From an uncultured Ruminococcus sp. (lineage in GTDB: Bacteria; Bacillota; Clostridia; Oscillospirales; CAG-272): 8,608 nucleotides of DNA. The DNA lies in NCBI GenBank assembly GCA_902766115.1, contig CACXCL010000163.1:1-8608 (forward strand). The letters are read 5' to 3'. The notes beneath the pieces are model-generated. The model had not been told where the DNA came from, did no database searches, and was given only the letters and a program-made list of their open reading frames with translations. Of this stretch, positions 1-5,032 are shown piece after piece. A program made the translations under genes and the position numbers. Position 1 is the stretch's first letter. Each line of letters begins with the position of its first letter.

Positions 1-23
1 GGCGATGCGCCCGTCACGGGAAA

Positions 24-52
24 AGTATATCATATATCGAACGTTTTGTCCA
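24..52 (-). promoter_or_regulatory. Candidate leftward promoter for a gene beyond the left edge
   Basis: Read on the minus strand, a -35 box TGGACA (positions 52-47) is followed after exactly 17 bases by a -10 box TATACT (29-24). Each box matches the sigma-A consensus at five of six positions, and a TG one base before the -10 box gives an extended -10. Transcription would start near 17-18 and leave the window to the left. A short perfect palindrome CCCGTcACGGG (10-20) lies at the expected start and could be an operator. The site lies just past the terminator at 76-99, as expected for a new transcription unit. The gene it would drive is not visible. Confidence 0.5.
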
Positions 53-75
53 TAGGTCAGGTGGGGATGGGACGA

Positions 76-99
76 AAAAACGCCCCGAGGGGCGTTTTT
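76..99 (-). terminator. Rho-independent terminator of the leftward operon
   Basis: This is a perfect inverted repeat: AAAAACGCCCC and GGGGCGTTTTT around a GA centre. The practical hairpin is a GC-rich stem with a four-base loop, flanked by a run of six T on the minus strand (80-75) and five T on the plus strand. It starts 20 bases after the stop codon of the metallo-beta-lactamase/rubredoxin gene. The symmetry means it could also stop plus-strand transcripts coming from the left. Confidence 0.9.
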
Positions 100-119
100 C
101 TTTTCTTGTCCGGGTTCCG

Positions 120-1055
120 TCACGCCCGGTTGAATTTGTCTTTGCCCTGCTTGCAGCGGGGGCATTTCCAGTCGTCGGGAAGGTCTTCAAACGCCACGCC
201 GTCATGCTCTGCGGGGTCGTATACGTAGCCGCAGACCGAACAGACGTATTTCCCGCTGGTCTCACCCGCCGTAACGTCTTCCGGCGGTATGCTTTCCGGG
301 GGATCGTCAAGATCGACGACTTTTTTCGCCTCAAGATTCTCGTATCCCAGAGGGGTATGAGTCGAGAGATATACCGTCGGATGGCTGCGGATGAATTCAC
401 GCACCGCGTCCAGGGTCTCCCTCGCGGCAGCCGCGTCCTCGAAAACCACCGAGAGTTTGTTCGCGTAAAGCGCCTCGTCGGTATACGTTACGTCGCCGTG
501 GATCATATAATACAGACCTTCGTCTTCGGCGATCACGATGCTGTTGCCCAGGGTGTGTCCCGTGGCTTCGATGAAATACACCCCTTCCGCGATCTTCATG
601 CTCTTCTCGAAATTGGCGTAGGGCCCGTCTGAAAAATCTACCGGGACGACGTTGGGGTAAGGCTTCAGCTCGTCAGCCTTCGCTTCTGCTGCCGAGGCGT
701 AGATCACCGCGCCCGGGAAATTCCGGAGCTCGCCTGTGTGGTCGGCGTGCTTGTGAGTGATCAGTATCTTCGTTATCTGCTCGGGGGAGTAGCCGAGATC
801 CCTCAGGGCGTCCGTATAGTTCTTGATCTTCCTGCCCATATATATGGCGGTTTTTTCGTCCGGTACCGCGTCCGGTACTTCCGAGGGCATTCCCGTGTCG
901 ACCAGGATCACCTCGTCGCCCGTGTCGATCACGTAGTTCTGCAGGCTGGAGCGGTACTTCACCGACGGGTCGGTCCCGGCCGCGTCTTCGCCTCCGAAGG
1001 CGAAGGGCTGGGTCATAAATCCGTTTCCATAGAGTTTTACTGCTTTGATGATCAT
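120..1055 (-). CDS. MBL-fold metallohydrolase fused to C-terminal rubredoxin
   Basis: This 311-residue protein has two domains. Residues 1 to about 245 form a metallo-beta-lactamase fold with the metal-binding motif H101-K-H103-A-D105-H106 and further likely ligands H167, D188 and H233, the pattern of dinuclear metal hydrolases such as the lactonase branch. Residues 269-311 are a rubredoxin: C272-x2-C275, then C298-P-R-C301, which should bind one iron for one-electron transfer. A loose acidic and proline-rich linker (about 247-266) joins them. Flavodiiron proteins also combine an MBL domain with rubredoxin, but they carry HxExDH; here the second position is His, so an oxygen or NO reductase role is not supported by the motif. 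The ATG has a good AGGAGGT site six bases upstream. It is the last gene of the OhrR operon and is probably cytoplasmic. Domain calls are firm; substrate and reaction are unknown. Confidence 0.88.
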   Translation of the reverse strand: MIIKAVKLYGNGFMTQPFAFGGEDAAGTDPSVKYRSSLQNYVIDTGDEVILVDTGMPSEVPDAVPDEKTAIYMGRKIKNYTDALRDLGYSPEQITKILITHKHADHTGELRNFPGAVIYASAAEAKADELKPYPNVVPVDFSDGPYANFEKSMKIAEGVYFIEATGHTLGNSIVIAEDEGLYYMIHGDVTYTDEALYANKLSVVFEDAAAARETLDAVREFIRSHPTVYLSTHTPLGYENLEAKKVVDLDDPPESIPPEDVTAGETSGKYVCSVCGYVYDPAEHDGVAFEDLPDDWKCPRCKQGKDKFNRA

Positions 1056-1076
1056 TTTTGTACCTCCTCTTGCCGG

Positions 1077-1259
1077 TCACTTCCCGGCGGGTTCCCATTT
1101 GCAGCGAACGGGGGAGACGATCGCGCCTTCCTTCTTCATTTCGGCAAATGCCTTGTCCACGGTTTTCCGGTCAAGACCGGTGAGCTCCGCGACTTTTCCA
1201 GCGTTCAGCGGCTCGCCCGCTTCCCTCATCGCCCGGAGAATGATCTCTTTCTCTTTCAT
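1077..1259 (-). CDS. Small winged-helix DNA-binding-like protein
   Basis: This is a 60-residue protein made almost entirely of one helix-turn-helix/winged-helix unit: helix 1 (about 3-14), the turn-containing segment NAGKVAELTGLDRKTVDKAF (19-38), a third helix, and a short wing ending with the motif SPVRCKWEP (49-57). It has a single cysteine, C53, in the wing. GGAGGT six bases before the ATG supports the start. It sits between the flavodoxin (34-base gap) and the MBL/rubredoxin gene (21-base gap), in the same direction, so it is co-transcribed. It has no sensor or dimerisation domain beyond the fold, so it may be a minimal regulator or a protein-interaction wing. Whether it binds DNA is not shown by the sequence. 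The regular codon use and clear ribosome binding site make it a real gene. Confidence 0.75.
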   Translation of the reverse strand: MKEKEIILRAMREAGEPLNAGKVAELTGLDRKTVDKAFAEMKKEGAIVSPVRCKWEPAGK

Positions 1260-1293
1260 AATGATACCTCCGTGAATCTTTTTCGTTTTATTA

Positions 1294-1707
1294 TTATTTT
1301 GCGGTGAACGAACGGGCGAAGTCTGCTGCGGCCTTCACATCATCCTCGTTCGGTCTGCCCTTGTGGATCCCCTTGAACTCTCCGCGGCAGTGGAATTCTC
1401 TCTCGTCCGTCGGGATGCCGACCTTGTCCGCTTCCGCCTTTACCTTTTTTCTGGTGGACTTCAGCATGGCGGCGGAACCGAAATTGACGATTTTTCCGAC
1501 CTTTTCCCGATCGAGCGATTTTATGAAATCCCGCACTTCGGGATCGATGTTGAAGGCGTAATATGAATTGCCCAGGAACAGCAGGTCGACGGGCTCCGCC
1601 ACGGGCTCGCTTACGGGCAGCGCCTCGACTCCCAGCGCTCCGGCGACGGCTTCAGCCAGCCGTTTCGTGTTGCCGGTTTTCGTGTAGTATCTGACTGCGT
1701 ACTTCAT
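1294..1707 (-). CDS. Short flavodoxin-like protein
   Basis: This 137-residue protein is a single flavodoxin fold. The FMN phosphate loop T9-K-T-G-N-T14 follows the first strand (AVRYYT), and the segment LFLGNSYYAF (43-52) is where flavodoxins contact the flavin ring. A conserved-looking tail (HCRGEFKGIHKGRPNEDD, 106-123) resembles other short clostridial flavodoxins. The expected role is a cytoplasmic one-electron carrier bound to FMN. AAGGAG nine bases before the ATG supports the start, and only 17 bases separate it from the peroxidase gene upstream. The next gene but one encodes a rubredoxin fusion, so the two could pass electrons to each other; that is inference. Identity as a flavodoxin-fold protein is firm; the partner is unknown. 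Confidence 0.87.
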   Translation of the reverse strand: MKYAVRYYTKTGNTKRLAEAVAGALGVEALPVSEPVAEPVDLLFLGNSYYAFNIDPEVRDFIKSLDREKVGKIVNFGSAAMLKSTRKKVKAEADKVGIPTDEREFHCRGEFKGIHKGRPNEDDVKAAADFARSFTAK

Positions 1708-1724
1708 ATTCCCGCGCTCCTTTT

Positions 1725-2270
1725 TTACAGTATCGCTTCGACCGCTTCCCGGACGACTTTCATGTCAACGGTGGGCTCGAAGCGGGCGACGACGCGACCT
1801 TCCCGGTCAACGAGGAATTTTGTGAAATTCCAGCCGATATACGTCTTGTCGCCGAATTGCTTGTTGTTCATCTTGGCGAACTTGTTCAGCATGGCGTTCT
1901 TGACTCCCTTGCCGAAGCCCTCGAACGGTCTCTCTCCCGCGAGATATGCGAACAACGGATCCGCCGTATCTCCGTTCACGTCGATCTTGGCGAACTGCGG
2001 GAACTCCGTCCCGAATTTAAGAGTGCAGAATTCATGGATCTCATCGTCGCTGCCCGGCGCCTGACCCGCGAACTGATTGGAAGGGAAGTCCAGGATCTCG
2101 AGTCCCTTGTCTCTCAGATCCTTATACATCGCCTCCAGCGGCTCGTAGTGGGGCGTAAATCCGCATCCCGTGGCTGTGTTGACGATGAGCAGCACCTTTC
2201 CGGCGTATTCCGAAAGGGAGACGTTTTCGCCCTTTCTGTCCTTTACGGTGAAATCGTAGACAGTCTTCAT
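1725..2270 (-). CDS. gpx: Glutathione peroxidase family thiol peroxidase (Cys type)
   Basis: This 181-residue protein has full family length. The active-site tetrad is visible: peroxidatic C36 in NTATGCGFTP, Q70 in FPSNQFAGQ, and W147-N148 in IGWNFTKFLVD. The active-site codon is TGC, so it is the cysteine form, not a selenoprotein. A second cysteine, C82 in EFCTLKFGTEFP, is at the place of the resolving cysteine of thioredoxin-dependent members, so thioredoxin is a more likely reductant than glutathione (family knowledge). It reduces hydrogen peroxide or organic hydroperoxides in the cytoplasm. Its ATG overlaps the stop of the OhrR-like gene (ATGA), which implies translational coupling. That pairing fits a sensor of organic peroxide controlling a peroxidase. 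Confidence 0.95.
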   Translation of the reverse strand: MKTVYDFTVKDRKGENVSLSEYAGKVLLIVNTATGCGFTPHYEPLEAMYKDLRDKGLEILDFPSNQFAGQAPGSDDEIHEFCTLKFGTEFPQFAKIDVNGDTADPLFAYLAGERPFEGFGKGVKNAMLNKFAKMNNKQFGDKTYIGWNFTKFLVDREGRVVARFEPTVDMKVVREAVEAIL

Positions 2271-2728
2271 TTTTCATTATTCTCCTTGTTTTGTTTTTGA
2301 TTTTCAAGTAATTCATACAACAACGCGTAAAGCGTTTTTGCCTTTTCGGGCGTCAGGCTGAGACAGCCCGCCATTTTTCCGGGGACGTCCTTCGCCTTCT
2401 TCTGAAGGTCGCGCCCGGCGTCGGTCAGCGTCACCACCACGACTCTGTCGTCATTCTCGCTCCTGCGCCGCTCTATATACCCCGCGGCCTGCATCTTCTT
2501 GAGCAGGGGAGTGAGGGTCCCGTTGTCGAGCATCAGCCTCTCGCAGATCTCCCCGACGGTGAGCCCGTCTTTCTCCCAGAGTACCAGGAAAACGATATAC
2601 TGGGTGTATGTCAGCCCGAGGGGCCTCAGATAAGGCGTGTAGAGATTCATCACGCTCCTCGACGCTGCGTAGAGCGGAAAGCAGAGCTGGTTTGACAGCT
2701 TCATGGCTTCTCTGTAGTCGAAATCCAT
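2267..2728 (-). CDS. ohrR: OhrR-type MarR family peroxide-sensing regulator
   Basis: This 153-residue protein matches the OhrR branch of the MarR family. The N-terminal segment NQLCFPLYAASR (13-24) carries the sensing cysteine C16. Y20, Y30 and Y41 sit exactly one position after the tyrosines known to surround the sensing cysteine in Bacillus subtilis OhrR (C15, Y19, Y29, Y40). The winged helix lies at about 55-105, with recognition helix LDNGTLTPLLKKM and wing RRRSENDDR. A further cysteine, C122, lies 106 residues after C16, close to the resolving cysteine of two-Cys OhrR proteins (C22 and C127 in Xanthomonas). It should repress its own operon until organic hydroperoxides oxidise C16. GGAGGTGA just before the ATG supports the start. 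It is the first gene of the leftward operon. Confidence 0.9.
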   Translation of the reverse strand: MDFDYREAMKLSNQLCFPLYAASRSVMNLYTPYLRPLGLTYTQYIVFLVLWEKDGLTVGEICERLMLDNGTLTPLLKKMQAAGYIERRRSENDDRVVVVTLTDAGRDLQKKAKDVPGKMAGCLSLTPEKAKTLYALLYELLENQKQNKENNEK

Positions 2729-2757
2729 TCAGTCACCTCCCATTCATTTGAACCGAT

Positions 2758-2789
2758 TATATTTTATCAAATATATTTTCTCCCGTCAA
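2758..2789 (-). promoter_or_regulatory. Promoter of the OhrR operon with candidate OhrR operator
   Basis: On the minus strand a -35 box TTGACG (2789-2784) and a -10 box TAAAAT (2766-2761) are 17 bases apart, each one mismatch from consensus. The inverted repeat TATATTT-tatc-AAATATA (2758-2775, seven-base perfect arms, eight of nine positions if the arms are extended inward) covers the -10 box. Its AT-rich form and position suit a MarR/OhrR dimer blocking polymerase. It is not the Bacillus consensus TACAATT/AATTGTA, so the operator call is inference. The start would be near 2754, leaving a leader of about 25 bases. Confidence 0.72.
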
Positions 2790-2808
2790 CCCTTTTGAAA
2801 AAAAATAT

Positions 2809-2822
2809 CGGAAAAATTTCCG
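2809..2822. repeat. Small inverted repeat between the two divergent promoters
   Basis: CGGAAA-AA-TTTCCG has six-base perfect arms and sits upstream of both -35 boxes (19 bases from the leftward one, 38 from the rightward one). It may be a further regulator site or chance in AT-rich DNA. Apart from this and the two promoters, the 212-base divergent spacer (2729-2940) holds nothing else I can support. Confidence 0.3.
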
Positions 2823-2860
2823 GGAGTGATTCCCCGCTTGAAAAAAAGTGCAAATAATAC

Positions 2861-2889
2861 TTGACACCGTGTCAGAATCGTGGTATCAT
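2861..2889 (+). promoter_or_regulatory. Promoter of the TetR-led rightward operon
   Basis: A perfect -35 box TTGACA (2861-2866) and a -10 box TATCAT (2884-2889, one mismatch) are separated by exactly 17 bases. Transcription should start near 2896, which places the TetR start codon about 45 bases downstream. The -35 box is part of the first operator palindrome. This is a strong promoter by sequence and is probably kept silent by the repressor. Confidence 0.85.
2862..2874. promoter_or_regulatory. TetR operator O1 over the -35 box
   Basis: TGACAC-C-GTGTCA is a perfect 13-base palindrome that begins one base inside the -35 box. The same core recurs at 2896-2912. A regulator bound here would mask the -35 element. 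The typical TetR operator is a palindrome of about this kind next to the regulator's own gene, so autorepression is the natural reading. Confidence 0.85.
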
Positions 2890-2895
2890 ATATAT

Positions 2896-2912
2896 GCTGA
2901 CACGGTGTCAGC
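2896..2912. promoter_or_regulatory. TetR operator O2 at the transcription start
   Basis: GCTGACAC-G-GTGTCAGC is a perfect 17-base palindrome with the same core as O1 on the other strand. Its centre (2904) is 36 bases from the centre of O1 (2868), and it lies over the predicted start of transcription. Two near-identical sites flanking the -10 box imply that two repressor dimers close the promoter together. Confidence 0.88.
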
Positions 2913-2940
2913 ATGTTTAGGGAACGAAAGGATGGTTTTG

Positions 2941-3549
2941 ATGGCAAGGAAAGAAAAACCGGAAGTCAGGGAGGTGGAGATCCTCAACGCCTGTGAAAAA
3001 CTTTATGAGAACATGAACTTCCGGGATGTGACAGTCAAGCTGATAGGCGAGGAAATATCCTGCTCGCGCCCGTCGATCTACAACTATTTCGCTTCGAAGG
3101 AGGAGATTTTTCTGAGGCTTTTCGAGCGCGAGTATCTCTCCTGGTGCGAGGAGCTTGAGAAGATCGGTGAGGGGGACGTCACGCCGGACGCCCTTCCGGG
3201 AAAGCTCGCGCGCTCTCTTGAAAAGCGGCGGCTGATGCTCAAACTGCTGGCGGTCAACCTTTACGATATGGAGGAAAACAGCCGCATCGAGAGACTGGTC
3301 TCCTTCAAGAAAGCCTACGGCAAAAGCGCCGCACTTTTTGACGGTCTGCTGAAAAAGGCGTTTCCCGGGAGAGAGGCGGCAGAGCGCCGGCAGATGCTGA
3401 CCGCCGCTTTCCAGCTGCTTCACGGCGTATATCCGTACGCCCACGCCACGGAAAAGCAGAAGGAAGCCATGGACATTGCCGGCATACGCCACGACAACGG
3501 CAGTATATATGAACTGTCGCTTGCCGGACTCGGAATGATCCTCAGATAA
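2941..3549 (+). CDS. TetR/AcrR family transcriptional regulator
   Basis: This is a 202-residue TetR protein. Residues 11-57 form the DNA-binding domain: the segment ILNACEKLYENMNFRDVTVK, then EEISCSRPSIYNYFASKEEIF, with SRPSIYNYF (43-51) typical of the recognition helix. The rest is an all-helical ligand and dimer domain without recognisable ligand specificity. I chose the ATG at 2941 because GAAAGGA lies nine bases before it; an in-frame ATG at 2932 is possible, while earlier in-frame starts would run into the operators and promoter. It almost certainly represses its own promoter through O1 and O2. It is followed after 15 bases by a flavodoxin gene, and no terminator separates it from the rest, so it probably controls the entire rightward operon. 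The inducer is unknown; the neighbours suggest a reactive aldehyde, quinone or aromatic compound. Confidence 0.92.
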   Translation: MARKEKPEVREVEILNACEKLYENMNFRDVTVKLIGEEISCSRPSIYNYFASKEEIFLRLFEREYLSWCEELEKIGEGDVTPDALPGKLARSLEKRRLMLKLLAVNLYDMEENSRIERLVSFKKAYGKSAALFDGLLKKAFPGREAAERRQMLTAAFQLLHGVYPYAHATEKQKEAMDIAGIRHDNGSIYELSLAGLGMILR

Positions 3550-3564
3550 GGAAGGTTTAGGATA

Positions 3565-4083
3565 ATGAAAACACTGATAGCATACTTTTCCAGAGCGGAC
3601 GAAAACTACTTCGGAGGGACGTTGAGATACGTCGGTGTCGGCAATACCGAGATCGTCGCGGGGAAAATCAAAGAGCTGATCGACGCGGACTTCTTCAAAA
3701 TCCAGATGAAAAAGCCGTATTCGCCGGTCTATAAGACCTGTATCGAGGAGGCGAAGGCGGACCTTCGGGCAAAAGCGAGGCCGGAGCTCGTCTCGGCGCC
3801 CGAGAGCGTCGACGGATACGACACGGTCATTCTCGCATATCCGAACTACTGGGGCACCATGCCCATGGCGGTATTCACTTTCCTCGAGAAATACGATTTT
3901 TCGGGAAGAAGGATCCTTCCTCTCTGTACCAACGAGGGCAGCGGCATGGGTGCAAGCGTGCGTGACATAGCGGCGACGTGTCCCGGGGCGCAGATCGCGG
4001 AGGGTCTTCCCGTGAACGGAAGCGCTGCCTGGGACTGCGGTCCCGCCGTTGAAAAATGGCTGAAAACAAATAAACTGATTTGA
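3565..4083 (+). CDS. Flavodoxin with an insertion in the phosphate loop
   Basis: This 172-residue flavodoxin-fold protein begins with the usual strand LIAYFSR (4-10), but the usual S-x-T-G-N-T loop is split: the first part SRADENY (9-15) and the final GNTE (26-29) are separated by about ten residues (FGGTLRYVGV). This is a known subclass in anaerobes rather than a mutation. The segment ILAYPNYWGTMPMAVFTFLE (about 91-110) and CTNEGSGMG near 121-129 are further flavodoxin hallmarks around the isoalloxazine ring. GGAAGG about nine bases before the ATG supports the start. It is the second gene of the TetR operon, 18 bases before the aldo/keto reductase. It is likely cytoplasmic, carrying electrons or reducing a small substrate with bound FMN. 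Confidence 0.88.
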   Translation: MKTLIAYFSRADENYFGGTLRYVGVGNTEIVAGKIKELIDADFFKIQMKKPYSPVYKTCIEEAKADLRAKARPELVSAPESVDGYDTVILAYPNYWGTMPMAVFTFLEKYDFSGRRILPLCTNEGSGMGASVRDIAATCPGAQIAEGLPVNGSAAWDCGPAVEKWLKTNKLI

Positions 4084-4101
4084 GACTCAAAGGAGAAAAA
4101 C

Positions 4102-4944
4102 GTGGAAAAAGTAAAACTCAACAATGGTCTGGAATGTCCCGCCGCAGGGATCGGCACTTTCATGCTCAGCCCCGCCGAGGCGGAAAACAGCGTGCTGGAA
4201 GCTCTGAAAATGGGATACTCTCTCGTCGATACTGCCAATGCATACGTCAACGAACGAGCTGTGGGACGCGGGATCCGGAAAAGCGGGGTCAGACGCGAAG
4301 AAGTTTTCCTCTCCACAAAACTGTGGCCGAGCGAATACGAGAATCCGGACGCGGTGAAGGAAACGCTGGAGCGTCTCGGCACGGACTATGTGGACCTGCT
4401 GTATATCCATCAGCCCGCCGGGAACTGGACGGCCGGTTACCGTCAGCTTGAAAAAGCGTTTAAAGAAGGAAAAGCCAGGTCCATCGGTATTTCCAACTTC
4501 GAGGGCAGGTATATCGCCGAGCTTGAAACAAAGTGGGAGATCGTCCCGCAGTTCATCCAGGTTGAAGCGCATCCGTATTTCACGCAGAAGGAACTGCGAG
4601 AAACGCTTGAGAAATACGGGATCAGGCTTATGAGCTGGTATCCTCTCGGACATGGCGACAAGTCGCTGTTGAATGAGGCGCTGTTCGCCGAACTGGGCAA
4701 AAAATACGGCAAAACACCCGCGCAGGTGATCTTGCGCTGGCACACGCAGATGGGTTTCGTCGTCATTCCCGGAAGCCGAAGCGTCGATCATATCCGCGAC
4801 AATCTCAACATTTTCGATTTTACGTTGACGGAGGAAGAGATGGCACGGATCGGAAAGCTCGACAAAAACGAACGCTACTATCACCGCACTGAAGCCCAGC
4901 TCGTTCAATTTGCTGGATGGCGTCCGGCGTACGAAAAAGAGTAA
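4102..4944 (+). CDS. Aldo/keto reductase (2,5-diketo-gluconate reductase-like group)
   Basis: This 280-residue protein is of full family length and a single TIM barrel. The catalytic tetrad is complete: D43 (in LVDTANAY), Y48, K73 (in STKLW) and H103 (in YIHQP). The C-terminal NADPH-binding part shows VIPGSRSVDHIRDNL, with the K/R-S-x-x-x-R-x-x-E/D-N type pattern. It should reduce aldehydes or ketones with NADPH in the cytoplasm. The start is GTG at 4102, chosen because AAAGGAG lies seven bases before it and the usual N-terminal strand begins right after it. It lies in the TetR operon between a flavodoxin and an alpha/beta hydrolase. A role in detoxifying reactive carbonyls is plausible but the substrate is not known. 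Confidence 0.94.
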   Translation: MEKVKLNNGLECPAAGIGTFMLSPAEAENSVLEALKMGYSLVDTANAYVNERAVGRGIRKSGVRREEVFLSTKLWPSEYENPDAVKETLERLGTDYVDLLYIHQPAGNWTAGYRQLEKAFKEGKARSIGISNFEGRYIAELETKWEIVPQFIQVEAHPYFTQKELRETLEKYGIRLMSWYPLGHGDKSLLNEALFAELGKKYGKTPAQVILRWHTQMGFVVIPGSRSVDHIRDNLNIFDFTLTEEEMARIGKLDKNERYYHRTEAQLVQFAGWRPAYEKE

Positions 4945-4953
4945 AATCGGTGA

Positions 4954-4982
4954 CAGATCGGATAGCCCGTCGTCCGGATCTG
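4954..4982 (+). other. Stem-loop in the largest gap of the rightward operon
   Basis: CAGATC (4954-4959) pairs with GATCTG (4977-4982), and after one bulged G the inner GGA pairs with TCC, giving about nine base pairs around a ten-base loop. No T-run follows, so it is not a normal terminator. It stands in the 88-base gap between the aldo/keto reductase and the alpha/beta hydrolase, the only long spacer in the operon. It could affect mRNA processing or stability. No convincing promoter was seen in the gap. Confidence 0.35.
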
Positions 4983-5032
4983 CTTATTCGAGAATTATCT
5001 GACGGAGTATTTGTAAAAAGGAGAGATACACA

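Noticed and set aside
14..400. 128-codon minus-strand frame at the left edge
   Set aside because: It lies out of frame over the rubredoxin end of the MBL gene and runs through the terminator hairpin; the translation is Arg-rich with no domain.
120..1055. Flavodiiron NO/oxygen reductase
   Set aside because: The motif is HxHxDH rather than HxExDH and the internal flavodoxin domain is missing.
120..1055. Quorum-quenching AHL lactonase
   Set aside because: The ligand pattern is compatible, but the rubredoxin fusion and peroxide-type operon give no support for that substrate.
1725..2270. Selenocysteine glutathione peroxidase
   Set aside because: The active-site codon is TGC, not TGA, and no insertion element is required.
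2848..2940. Longer N-terminus for the TetR regulator starting at 2848
   Set aside because: It would translate through the promoter and both operators. The ribosome binding site and family start fit 2941.
3846..4382. 178-codon open frame on the minus strand
   Set aside because: It is antisense to the end of a flavodoxin and the start of the aldo/keto reductase; its translation is rich in Ser, Pro and Phe with no motif.
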